From contig NZ_JAGFBF010000001.1 of assembly GCF_017583045.1 (NCBI RefSeq), positions 434,001-498,000 on the forward strand: a DNA stretch of 64,000 nucleotides, in the 5' to 3' direction. Below are positions 1 to 9,400 of the stretch, piece by piece. Numbering within the stretch: position 1 is the stretch's first letter; every line of letters begins with the position of its first letter. The notes under the pieces were generated by a model, which had not been told where the DNA came from, ran no database searches, and saw only the letters and a program-made list of their open reading frames with translations. The position numbers and the translations under genes were made by a program. This DNA is from Leucobacter tardus. GTDB taxonomy: Bacteria > Actinomycetota > Actinomycetes > Actinomycetales > Microbacteriaceae.

Positions 1-9
1 CTGCCGCGT

Positions 10-441
10 ATGGACCAACGATTGCATGTGCTCACGCTCGCCACGGCCGACCTGAATGCCGCACGCGAGTTCTACTGCAGCGGGCTCGGATGGACTCCGC
101 TGCACGACGAACCCGGTGAGATCCTGTTCTTCCAGGTCGCGCCGGGACTCGTGCTCGGCCTCTTCGATACGGCGAAGTTCGACCACGACCTCCTGCGAGG
201 CCGATCGACCAGCGGTGTCAGCGGGGTCACGCTCTCCCACAATGTGCCTGAGCGCGATGACGTGGCCACGACTCTGGCCGCGCTCGAAGCTGCTGGAGGC
301 ACGATCCTGAAGCCCGCGCAGGAGAGTGCATTCGGCGGCATCTTCCACGGGCACATCGCGGACCCCAACGGCGTGGTGTGGGAGATCGCGCACAACCCCG
401 GCTGGAGTATCGGTGCCGATGGGGCGGTGAGCTTCGGATAG
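10..441 (+). CDS. VOC family (glyoxalase/dioxygenase-fold) protein
   Basis: A 143-residue protein that is one complete vicinal-oxygen-chelate module. It opens with a strand-helix typical of the fold ([17 protein letters not shown]) and ends with [12 protein letters not shown], where the glutamate is the usual metal-ligand position. Family members bind a divalent metal and act on small molecules (glyoxalase, dioxygenase, fosfomycin/bleomycin resistance). The substrate cannot be read from sequence. It is probably cytosolic, since no signal peptide is seen. It stands alone, with 200 bases before the next gene, so context does not help. The start is the first ATG in frame; the upstream region is outside the window. 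Confidence 0.85.
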   Translation: MDQRLHVLTLATADLNAAREFYCSGLGWTPLHDEPGEILFFQVAPGLVLGLFDTAKFDHDLLRGRSTSGVSGVTLSHNVPERDDVATTLAALEAAGGTILKPAQESAFGGIFHGHIADPNGVVWEIAHNPGWSIGADGAVSFG

Positions 442-642
442 TTCACTGACTCGAGTACCGGAAACGGCGCGCTGCGGGAGGCGGGCGAGCCGAGTGTCAC
501 TCGTGACCGACACCTCTCGGCACTCCCTCCGGCTTGGGCGAGCATCACGAGCGACCGCGTAGTGACTCATCGGCTTGGTGGCACTTGTCCGGGGGCCCCG
601 TTACGATTGCGCCCAGAAGACATGATGGAGATCGGGGGAACC

Positions 643-894
643 ATGAAGATCACAGCGAAGTTCACTTCTTTCGCACTCGCTCTGGGACTCGCTGGGGGTG
701 CAGGGGTGGTACTGGCACCCGCCGCACACGCCGATGCGACCAATTACACCATCACTCGCAGCACGCTGGCGGCGTGCCAGGCCGAGTACCGCACTGCAGT
801 CAAGCAACTCGCGGGCCAGATCGGCGCCCAGTACCCCTGCGAGTGGAACACGTACCAACGCGCATATATTGGCATGATCGTCTACAACTACTGA
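643..894 (+). CDS. small secreted protein with two cysteines
   Basis: An 83-residue protein starting at the ATG behind a strong GGGGGA ribosome site; an ATG 81 bases upstream in the same frame has none. Residues 1-30 are a classical signal peptide (MKITAKF, hydrophobic core, APAAHA cleavage before DATNY). The mature part is about 53 residues, is rich in Tyr/Gln/Ala, and has exactly two cysteines (45 and 66) that could form a disulfide. I do not recognise the family. A TACGAT -10-like hexamer lies about 40 bases upstream without a convincing -35. It appears monocistronic and exported. Confidence 0.7.
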   Translation: MKITAKFTSFALALGLAGGAGVVLAPAAHADATNYTITRSTLAACQAEYRTAVKQLAGQIGAQYPCEWNTYQRAYIGMIVYNY

Positions 895-1184
895 TCACCC
901 CATCGTTCGTTGGCATCCTTCGGCCTGATAGATGCTGAGCTCAGGCCTCTCCAACCGGGAGGGGTGAATGTCTACCATTGTTGGGTAGGCGCGGCATCGC
1001 GAGTGCCCATGATCGTCGCTCTGCGTCGCCACATCACCCGAACATTGACCGGCAGGTTGACCAGGGCGAAGAGCGCCGAGACCGTTTTCTGTGGATCGGG
1101 CACGGGGGCCGGACGAGCGCAGGAGAGGGGTTCGCGCGGGTTGTGAGCTCCGGGGAATCCGTCGCCCTCGTTCTCGGCCTCACC

Positions 1185-2654
1185 CTACCGGCGCAGCATG
1201 AGCCGACCGAAGCCGATGAGCGTGCGTGCGTCGCGGCGGATCGCGGGGACGAGCAGCAAGAGACCCAGTGCCGCGCTCGCCGCCGCGAGTCCTGCGCCGA
1301 GCGCGACCCAAGCACCCGCGACAGGCATGGCCGCCGTCGACGCCGCCCACGCGGTGAGCGCGGCGACCGCGGAGACGGTGAGCATGCGCAGGGCGCCGGT
1401 GTAGAGGGCTCGCACCGGCAGCGTCGTGATGCGCGACAGCCACCAGATCGAGAGCGGCCAGGCGATCGCGGGGGCGACCGCGAACCCGATGCCGATGCCG
1501 ACCACGCCGAAGAACGACCCGACGATGATGCAGACCGCGCGGATGCCGGTGGACACGAGGGAGTACTGCAGCAGTTGGCGGCTCAGGCCGCGGGAGACGT
1601 ACACCCAGTAGCCGACGAAGGAGAGCGTCGTCAGGGCGCCGGCGATCGCGAAGCAGCGCAGCAGCGGAGTCGCGCCCTCCCACTGCGGGCCGAGCATGAG
1701 CGCGACGACGGGTTCCGCCATGCCGCAGACGAGCAGCAGCGGCAGTCCGAGCGCGTACCCCAAGGCGAGCTGTCCGGCGGTGACGAAGCTGTCGAACCGC
1801 TCGCGATGCTCCTGCGCCCGCGAGAAGACGGGGAGCGCGACGTTGGTGAGCGGGGAGCGGATCTGGTTGAGCGGCGTCATGACGATCTGGAACGCCCGAT
1901 TGTAGAGGCCGAGCGACGTGGTGCCGAACTTCGCGGCGACGACGATCGTGTCGATCTGCGCGGCGCCGTAGGTGATGAGGCCGGTGACGACGAGGTGCCA
2001 GCCGAACGCGACAAGACCGCGCACTTCGTGCACGCGCGCGTACCGGCGCGGACGCCAGCGCCCGAACGCGACCAGCATGACGAGCAGCACGGTCGCTGCC
2101 GCGAGCTGCTGGATCACGAGCGACCAGTACCCGGCGCCGAGGAGCGCCGCGACCACGGCACCGCTGAGCGCTAGCGTCGCCGAGACGATGTCGGCGATCG
2201 CGAGTGCCCGGAACCGCAGGGCTCGCATGAGCTGCGCCCGGTACTGCGTCGCGATCCCGTTCACGACGAAGACGAGGGCCAGCACCTGCAGGATCCCGAG
2301 CAGTTCGCCCTGCCCGGTCAGCAATGAGACCGGCCAGGCCGCTACGAACGCGATCGCGGCGAGTCCGGTGCCGAGTGCGGAGTTGATCCAGAACAGGTTG
2401 TCGCGTTGACCGTCCGTCAGCGTCGGCGCCTGGACGGACGCCGAGGTGAGTCCGAAGTCGCGGAAGATCTCGCCGACGCCGACGACGACCAGGGCGATCG
2501 CGAGTAGACCGTAGTCGTGCGGGGAAAGGAGGCGCGCGAGAATCACCACGGAGAGGAGCTGCAGCAGGATCCGGGCCAGCTGGGCGCCCATGGTGAACAT
2601 CGCGCCGCGAGCGGCGGAGTGCGCGAGCGTGTCGGTCGTGGCCACGGCGCTCAC
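1185..2654 (-). CDS. polysaccharide flippase, MOP/Wzx-like
   Basis: A 489-residue polytopic membrane protein that looks like a lipid-linked oligosaccharide flippase of the MOP superfamily (Wzx/MviN type). It begins with the family hallmark of an amphipathic start followed by RILLQLLSVVILARLLSPHDYGLLA. About 12-14 hydrophobic segments follow, with the typical FGWHLVVTGLITYGAAQIDTIVVA segment in the middle. The GTG start overlaps the stop of the pyruvyl transferase by four bases (GTGA), so translation is coupled. As the last gene of the leftward exopolysaccharide operon it would move repeat units across the membrane for the polymerase/ligase encoded upstream. Confidence 0.85.
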   Translation of the reverse strand: MSAVATTDTLAHSAARGAMFTMGAQLARILLQLLSVVILARLLSPHDYGLLAIALVVVGVGEIFRDFGLTSASVQAPTLTDGQRDNLFWINSALGTGLAAIAFVAAWPVSLLTGQGELLGILQVLALVFVVNGIATQYRAQLMRALRFRALAIADIVSATLALSGAVVAALLGAGYWSLVIQQLAAATVLLVMLVAFGRWRPRRYARVHEVRGLVAFGWHLVVTGLITYGAAQIDTIVVAAKFGTTSLGLYNRAFQIVMTPLNQIRSPLTNVALPVFSRAQEHRERFDSFVTAGQLALGYALGLPLLLVCGMAEPVVALMLGPQWEGATPLLRCFAIAGALTTLSFVGYWVYVSRGLSRQLLQYSLVSTGIRAVCIIVGSFFGVVGIGIGFAVAPAIAWPLSIWWLSRITTLPVRALYTGALRMLTVSAVAALTAWAASTAAMPVAGAWVALGAGLAAASAALGLLLLVPAIRRDARTLIGFGRLMLRR

Positions 2655-3730
2655 CCCGCGAGCAGCGCAGCGACGGCCGGGCGCAATCGGTCGATCCGGG
2701 ATCGGCCCTCGGCCCGCACCTCGTGCGCGCGTTCGGCCAACCCGGGCGACCGCGTCGCGGCGAGCACGGCACGACTGGTGGTCATGGCGTCGTCGACGTC
2801 GACGACGTACTCCCAGCCGAGCTCGGCCAGCAGCGGCCTGAACTTGCGGGAGTACGCCATCGCGATCGCCGGGGTGCCGGTGGAGAGCGCGTTCAGGCAG
2901 GCGTGCATGCGCGCCCCGATGACGATGCGCGCACCGGCGAGCGCGCTGCGCGCCTCGTCGAGATCGGTGGGGACGAGCAGGTCGAGTTCGCCGGCGTACT
3001 CGACCTGCAGTTCGTGCGCGGCGGCGATGTCGCTGTCGTGCGCGCGCGAGGCGAGCACGTGCGGCATGAGCGTGACGGAGCGGCCGTCGGCGCGGAGACC
3101 GGCGATGATGAGGCGCACGGCCCGGCGATACTCCTGGTGGTCCACGTGCGGGTTCTGCTGCCACAGCAGCCCCGAGACGTTGAGGACGACATCATGCGGC
3201 GCCCTGGTGGGCGGGGCGTCGATGGCGAAGACGAGGTCCGTCGTGGTGGCGTCGACGCGGCGCCCGAGCCCTGCCGCGGCCTCCGCGCTGCGCGGATCCC
3301 GGGCGAAGACGAGGCTGGACCGCTTCAGGGAGCGCGACGCGAGCGCGCGTGCGGTGCATCGGCCGAAGGGCCCGATGGTCTGGGGGGCCATGATGCATCG
3401 CGCACCGGCCTGCGCCGCGAATTCGTGGATGAGCGACATGGTGAGGTGCCGATCCATGCCGTAGATGTCGGCGAAGCTGTCGCCCGACCGGGTGTCCCAG
3501 AACACGTCGAAGGATGAGAGCCACTCCATCATCGGCGACCCGGGTCGCAGGCGCTGCCGCAGCAGCGACCGAGGCGACCAGGGGACCGCCGCCGGCCGTG
3601 ATCCGTAATTGAGCACCTCGAACTCGGCACTCGGGTGCACCGACGAGATGAGGTCGATGGATCCGCGCCCGAGCACGCGGACACCGAGGTTGGGGGAGAC
3701 ATCGTCCGCCCAGGCGATGAGGATGCGCAT
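2651..3730 (-). CDS. polysaccharide pyruvyl transferase family protein
   Basis: A 359-residue cytosolic protein of the polysaccharide pyruvyl transferase family (CsaB/WcaK/ExoV type). These add pyruvate ketals from phosphoenolpyruvate to sugars of surface polymers. It starts MRILIAWADDVSPNLGVRVLG, contains FWDTRSGDSFADIYG and MAPQTIGPFG in the N-terminal half, and IVIGARMHACLNALSTGTPAIAMAYS near residue 280, which is the conserved RxHxxxxA-type motif. The start just precedes a longer open stretch that has no ribosome site. It lies 13 bases downstream of the BY-kinase and overlaps the flippase by four bases. The exact acceptor sugar is unknown. Confidence 0.85.
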   Translation of the reverse strand: MRILIAWADDVSPNLGVRVLGRGSIDLISSVHPSAEFEVLNYGSRPAAVPWSPRSLLRQRLRPGSPMMEWLSSFDVFWDTRSGDSFADIYGMDRHLTMSLIHEFAAQAGARCIMAPQTIGPFGRCTARALASRSLKRSSLVFARDPRSAEAAAGLGRRVDATTTDLVFAIDAPPTRAPHDVVLNVSGLLWQQNPHVDHQEYRRAVRLIIAGLRADGRSVTLMPHVLASRAHDSDIAAAHELQVEYAGELDLLVPTDLDEARSALAGARIVIGARMHACLNALSTGTPAIAMAYSRKFRPLLAELGWEYVVDVDDAMTTSRAVLAATRSPGLAERAHEVRAEGRSRIDRLRPAVAALLAG

Positions 3731-3743
3731 GATGCGTCGCGCC

Positions 3744-5168
3744 TCAGACCCGCACGCGGGCGGCTCGGCGCGACGGCTTGGCCAGGTGCGCCGGGGTCGG
3801 CCGGCTCGCCTCGACATAGTATCCGTCGGCGTTGCGCCGCTGACGCGCCTTGTTCAGCACGGCACCGGCGATCCGGCCGCCTGCGGTCTCGAAGCTCGTC
3901 ACGGCGTGCACCAGCTGCGATTGCCGGGTGCGCCCGGCGTCGACGACGAGCACCGCCCCGTCGACGAGCGGCGAGGTGAGGTTCGCGTCGGCGACGCTCA
4001 GGATCGGCGGCGAATCGATGATGACGTAGTCGTACTGCGGCGTGACCGCATCGATGAGCTGGCGCATCGCCTCGGAGGCCAGCATCTCGGACGGGTTCGG
4101 CGGCACCGTGCCGGCGGGAAGCAGGTCGAGCGTGGTGCTCTTCCGCTCGATCCTCGCCTGTTCGAACGAAGCGTCCCCGAGCAGCACGGAGGTGAGCCCC
4201 ACGGCGCCTTCCACGCCGAAGAGATCGGCGATCCGCGGCTTGCGAAAGTCGGCGTCGATGAGCAGCACGCGGCTGCGGGCCTCGGCGAGGGTCAGCGCGA
4301 AGTTCGCACTGAACGTCGACTTGCCCTCGCGCTCGGCCGTCGACGTCACCATGATGCGCTGCAGCCGCTCGGAGACCCCCGCGTAGGTGAGCGCCGACCG
4401 CACGCGACGGAACTCCTCGGACGCGCGACCGAGCGGCTCCTGCGCGACGAGCAGGCCGACGCCGCGCTTGCCGCCCGGCACGCGCGAGATGGAACCGAGC
4501 ACCGGCAGCGGCACGGCGGCCTTCAGTGCCGCGGCGTTCGGCATGCGGGTGTCGAGCACCCCGTAGACGAGGGCGGCGGCGATACCGGCGAGGAACCCGA
4601 CGGCGGTCGCGAGGAGCGTGTCGCGCGGCTTGTTCGGCGAGACCTGGAAGCGCGGGCTCTCGGCCGCGTCGACGATCGATGCGGTGATCGATGGGGCGCC
4701 CTCCGCACTGCGAGGCGAGACCTCCTGCACGGCGTCGGCGAGCTGCTCGGCGATCGCGTTCGCGACCGCGGCAGCTCCGTCGGGCGAGCCGGCGGAGGCG
4801 GTGACGCTCAGGATCACGGTGTTCGTGGGGCTCACGACCTCGACCTGACGGGCGAGCTCCTGCGCATCGGTGTCGAGACCGAGATCTTGGATCACCGGAT
4901 CGAGCACGCGCGACGACGTGGCGAGCTGGGCGTACGACTGCATCTGATTCTGCGCGTACGTGGTGCCCTGGTTGAGGTCGGTGCCGGTGCTGCCCTGATT
5001 GATGGAGACGAAGAGCGTCGCGGTCGACTGGAAGACCGGCAGCGCGAGCAGCGAGAAGGTCATCCCGGCGATCCCCCCGATCGCCGTGATGACGACGACG
5101 ATGTACCAGCGCTTCTTCAGCGACGTCCAGATCGTCCCCAGTGTCCATGCGGATGTGTTCTCGATCAC
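3744..5168 (-). CDS. Wzz-type chain-length determinant fused to BY-kinase
   Basis: A 474-residue polysaccharide co-polymerase with a bacterial tyrosine kinase domain. Transmembrane helices at about 21-43 and 183-203 bracket an extracytoplasmic Wzz domain. The cytosolic kinase has a Walker A ending EGKST (about 281-285), Walker A' LLIDADFRKPR (about 303-313) and Walker B YVIIDSPP (about 381). A short tail carries tyrosines at 450-451 (GYYVEAS), fewer than the Tyr cluster of Wzc. It would control chain length and export of the polymer through phosphorylation cycling. The GTG start has a GGGAGG site and overlaps the polymerase stop by four bases. Confidence 0.9.
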   Translation of the reverse strand: MIENTSAWTLGTIWTSLKKRWYIVVVITAIGGIAGMTFSLLALPVFQSTATLFVSINQGSTGTDLNQGTTYAQNQMQSYAQLATSSRVLDPVIQDLGLDTDAQELARQVEVVSPTNTVILSVTASAGSPDGAAAVANAIAEQLADAVQEVSPRSAEGAPSITASIVDAAESPRFQVSPNKPRDTLLATAVGFLAGIAAALVYGVLDTRMPNAAALKAAVPLPVLGSISRVPGGKRGVGLLVAQEPLGRASEEFRRVRSALTYAGVSERLQRIMVTSTAEREGKSTFSANFALTLAEARSRVLLIDADFRKPRIADLFGVEGAVGLTSVLLGDASFEQARIERKSTTLDLLPAGTVPPNPSEMLASEAMRQLIDAVTPQYDYVIIDSPPILSVADANLTSPLVDGAVLVVDAGRTRQSQLVHAVTSFETAGGRIAGAVLNKARQRRNADGYYVEASRPTPAHLAKPSRRAARVRV

Positions 5169-6466
5169 CGTGATCCTCCCCTGATCGGCATCGGTCGAGC
5201 AGCCGACGACACGAGTCGTTCGGCGAAGTCGTGGGGCTGCGCACCCAGGGCGGGCAGCGGCCGGCGTCGCGCGGCGACGTTCAGCGACACGGCGAGACCC
5301 GCCGCGAACCAGAAGAACGTCGAGTACTGCGTGATGAACGCCACGGCGAACAGGCCGGGCAGCTGCGCGGCGACCGCGATGCTGGCGGCGTTCGCCCGCC
5401 CGCGCTTCAGGATCGGCAGCGTCGCGCACAGCAGCGCCGCGATGAGCAGCAGGGTCGGCGCCCAGCCGACCCGCATCGCCGTGACCAGGAGCGCGTTGTC
5501 GATCGAGCGCGCGAAGGACCCGAGGTAGTCGCCGTGCACCGTGAGGCCGGTGATGTCGGGGGCTGCGCCGATCGGCTGCAGCACCTGCAGAATCGAGAGC
5601 AGATCGAGTCGATAATCGGCGCTGCCGCCCGCTTCGGTGCCGGCTTCCAGGAAGACGCGGCTGACGAACGGCACGATCACGGTGGCGGCGATGAGCCCCG
5701 CCGCGATCGTGACCGCTCGCGCGCCGCGGGAGAGACCGGGAAGCACGAGCACCGAGAGGGCCACCGTGATCACGAAGGTGACGAGCCCGATCCGGCTGAG
5801 CGTCATCGCGATCGCTGCAGCGATGAGGATGAGCAGCGCGAGCTTGATCTGCAGGCGCCACTTCGTGCCGAGCACGAACGCCGCGGCGATCGACAGCGAT
5901 GCTCCAAGCGCGATCGAGTGCCCGAAGGCGCCCTCCGCACGGATGAGGCCGCCGCGCGGCTGGAGGGGCGCCCAGACGCTCGCGAGACTGTCCGAGCCGA
6001 ACGTGATGAGCACGAAGAGGTTGGTCCCCGTGAAGGCCTCGACGAGCGCCAGGGCCGCGGCGGCGCCCGCGATGAGCGCGATCGCGCGGAACAGGAACTC
6101 CTGGCTCACCCGGGTGAGGATCAGGCGGCCCCACAGGTACGGGATGAGCCACTCGGTGACCGCGCTCACCGCGCCCGCGAGCGAGGTCATGCCGAGCGCG
6201 AACTGGACGACCACGAGCATGAAGAACGCCGCCATGAGTCCGTCGGCCGGCGAGAGCTCGATCGATCCCGAGCACGTCACGATCGCGAGCACCGTCATGA
6301 GCGTGATCGCCGACCAGAACGGTCCGACGCTCACCCCCACCCAGATCGGCACGAAGCACAGCACGAGGATCCACGCCACGACCGTGATCCGCGGCGCCGC
6401 CCGCAGCACGAGCACGGCCGTCACCGCAGCGGCGAGACCGCCGAGTGCGATGGCGACCGTGCTCAT
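5165..6466 (-). CDS. O-antigen ligase/polymerase-like membrane protein
   Basis: A 433-residue protein with about 10-12 hydrophobic helices and one large extracytoplasmic loop (roughly residues 290-350: EAGTEAGGSADYRLDLLSIL onward). This is the topology of Wzy polymerases and WaaL-type ligases. The segment MTLSRIGLVTFVITVALSVL matches the conserved S-R-(G/I) helix of that superfamily. It probably joins repeat units or attaches chains on the outer face of the membrane. It lies 11 bases after the large PKD protein and overlaps the BY-kinase start by four bases, so it belongs to the leftward operon. Polymerase and ligase cannot be told apart from sequence alone. Confidence 0.8.
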   Translation of the reverse strand: MSTVAIALGGLAAAVTAVLVLRAAPRITVVAWILVLCFVPIWVGVSVGPFWSAITLMTVLAIVTCSGSIELSPADGLMAAFFMLVVVQFALGMTSLAGAVSAVTEWLIPYLWGRLILTRVSQEFLFRAIALIAGAAAALALVEAFTGTNLFVLITFGSDSLASVWAPLQPRGGLIRAEGAFGHSIALGASLSIAAAFVLGTKWRLQIKLALLILIAAAIAMTLSRIGLVTFVITVALSVLVLPGLSRGARAVTIAAGLIAATVIVPFVSRVFLEAGTEAGGSADYRLDLLSILQVLQPIGAAPDITGLTVHGDYLGSFARSIDNALLVTAMRVGWAPTLLLIAALLCATLPILKRGRANAASIAVAAQLPGLFAVAFITQYSTFFWFAAGLAVSLNVAARRRPLPALGAQPHDFAERLVSSAARPMPIRGGSR

Positions 6467-6477
6467 GTGCTCCACCC

Positions 6478-9400
6478 TCAGCCGATCTTCGAGACGACGA
6501 AGTTGTCGAACGCGATGCCGGTGGGTGCGGTGGAGGAACTCGTGCGGCTGGCGCGCAGCCCGAGAGCTCCCGCGGCCTGCAGCCCGGGATCGGCGTCCTG
6601 CGCCGTGAGCTGCCAGGCGCTCGGCTCGGTCGCCCCGCTCTTCCAGAGCTTCGCCTTGAGCTGGGTCGCATCGGTTCCCGTGACCTCCACCTTGAGGGTG
6701 AAGGTGTCCCCGGCGCTGTACGTGAGACCCGACAGCGTCGACGTCTGCAGCACCGTGGTCCCGCGCTGCGCGACCAGCCACACCGTTCCGTTCGGTCGCA
6801 GCCAGGCGTGCACCAGGTACGAGCCCGACCCGGTGTCGCGGGCCACCACTCCGGCGTACACGGCGCCGGTGTCGGAGCCGGCGCTCGAGGAGAGGTCGAC
6901 CTGCGCCGTGTACTCGCGCAGCGGGCTCTGGGTGAGCATGCCGGTGCGGGTGCTGCCGGCACCGAGGTTCAGGCGCGCGGCTCCGCCCGAGACCGATGCC
7001 GCCGCCGTGCCCCCCGTGATGGTCCACGGTCCACCGACCTCTGCGGTGCCCCACGAGGCCGTCGCGGTCCGCTCGAAGGCGTCCTTCAGCAGCGGTCCCG
7101 CGGCCGGGGGCGGGGTGACCGTGACGGTGACCTTCTTCGCGGTCGAGTGCGTGGCGCCCTGGTTGTCGGTGACGGTGAGGGTGACGTCGTATTCGCCGGC
7201 TGCGGCGTAGGCGTGGGTCGCGGTCTTCCCGGATCCGGCCGGGGTGTTGTCTCCCCAGTCCCAGCGGTAGGAGGCGATGCTGCCGTCGGTGTCGGCGGAG
7301 GTGCTGCCGTCGACCGCGACCGTGAGCTCGGACACCGACGCAGTGAACGCGGCGACGGGCGGAACGTTGGCGGGTGGCGGTGTGACGGTGACCTTCTTCG
7401 CGGTCGAGTGCGTGGCGCCCTGGTTGTCGGTGACGGTGAGGGTGACGTCGTATTCGCCGGCTGCGGCGTAGGCGTGGGTCGCGGTCTTCCCGGATCCGGC
7501 CGGGGTGTTGTCGCCCCAGTCCCAGCGGTAGGAGGCGATGCTGCCGTCGGTGTCGGTGGAGGTGCTGCCGTCGACCGCGACCGTGAGGCCGGAGGTCGAT
7601 GAGGTGAACCCCGCGACGGGCGGCGCGTTCGGCGGCGGCGCGTTCAGGTCGCGCACGGTCACGCGGTCGAACGACACGGGTCCGACGGCGGTCGCCGATC
7701 CGGCGAGGTTGTAGCGCACCGATGCGTATCCCGCCTGCTGCAGCGCGTCCGTCGCGTCCGTCGTGCTCAACTGCCAGCTCTGCGGTTCGGCACCGCCGCG
7801 CGGCCAGATCTTGGCGCGGAGGGTCGTCGGGTTCGACCCGGTCACCTCGGCCTTGAGACTGAACTCGTCGCCCTGCTTCCAGCTGAGCCCCGACACCGCC
7901 TGGGTGCCGATGACGGTCGTGCCCTGCTGGGCGACCAGCCACACGGTCCCGTTGGTGCGGTGCCACGCGCTCACCGAGTACCCGGCGCTTCCGTTCTGTC
8001 TGAGCGTCGCGCCGACGTAGCCGGACCCCGTCGTCGGACCGTACCCCATCCGGTAGTCGAGCGCCGTCTCGGTGTCTTTCGCCGAGAGGCTCTGCAGCGC
8101 CATCTGCCGCGTGCTGCCCGGGGAGAGACTGAGCACGCCGTGCGTGCCGTTGGTCGAGGCGACGTTCGCCGACCCGAGCATGGTCGTCCAGAGCCCTCCG
8201 GACGGGGCCGTTCCCCACCCGCTCGAGACCACGCGGTCGAAGTCGTCCTGCGCGGCGTAGCGCGTCGACTCGACCGTCACCTCGCGACGGGTCTGCGCGC
8301 TGGCGCCCAGACTGTCGGTCGCGGTGAGGGTGATCTCGTAGGTGCCCGACTTCGCGTACTCGTGCGAGGCGCGTGCGCCGGTCGTGGCGGGTGTGCCGTC
8401 GCCCCAGTTCCACGCGTAGGCGAGCGTTGCGCCGTCCGAGGCGGTCGAGCCGGTCGCGTCGGTCGACACGGTGAGGCCCGCCGCTGCAGCGGTGAACGCG
8501 GGTACCGGGTCGGCGTGCGTCACGGTCACCTGGTGGGTCTCGCTGGTCTTGGCCCCGCGGTCGTCGGTGACGGTCAGCGTGACCGGGTAGGTGCCCGCTG
8601 CGGTGTAGGCGTGGGTGGCGAGCGCGCCCGATCCCGCCGGGCTGTCATCACCCCAGTTCCAGGAGTAGGAGGCGATCGAGCCGTCGGGATCGCTCGACGC
8701 CGACCCGTCCACGGTGGCGGTGAGCCCTCGGGCCGTCGTCGAGAACGCGGCGGTCGGGGGCGTGTTCGGCGCCTGCACCGTCACGGTCCGCTGCGCTGAC
8801 CCGACGAGTCCGCGATCGTCGCGCACCGTGAGCGTCGCCGTGAACGTTCCGGCCTTCGCGTAGGCGTGGGTGGTGGTCGGCGCCGATCCCGAGACGGTCG
8901 GCGTTCCGTCGCCGAAGTCCCAGGCGTACTCGGTGAGCCTGCCGTCCTCGGCGACGGTCGAGGCCGACCCGTCGAAGCTGACGGAGAGATCCTCGGCCGC
9001 TGCAGTGAAGCTCGCGGTGGGCGCCTGTCGGCCCGAGCCGATGGCGTAGTGGGTCGACACCTGTGCCGAAGTCAGGGCCGTCGGATACACCGCGACCTCG
9101 TCGATCGACCCGGAGAGCCAGTCCGATTGCGGCCGGTCGGGCCAGCTGCCGAGGTTGTCCCCGCCGATCCGCCAGTATCCCGAGAAGCCTTCGCCGCTCG
9201 TGACGCTCGGGTCTGCGGCGACGAGCTGCCCGTCGACGTAGAGCTTCATGCCGTCCTTACTCAGGGAGGACGCGGCCTGATGCCACTTGCCGTCGTTGTA
9301 GGACGACGCCGAGGTCACGATCTTCGTGGAGCCCGGATAGACGCCGAAGTTCAAACGGCCGTCGTTGCGCATGTAGATGTGCCGGTCGTACGAGGACGAG

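Noticed and set aside
978-2174. Long open stretch on the plus strand, antisense to the flippase gene
   Set aside because: High-GC third-position bias makes long antisense frames common. The residues are Arg/Asp/Glu-rich repeats with no recognisable fold, and the minus-strand gene is clear.
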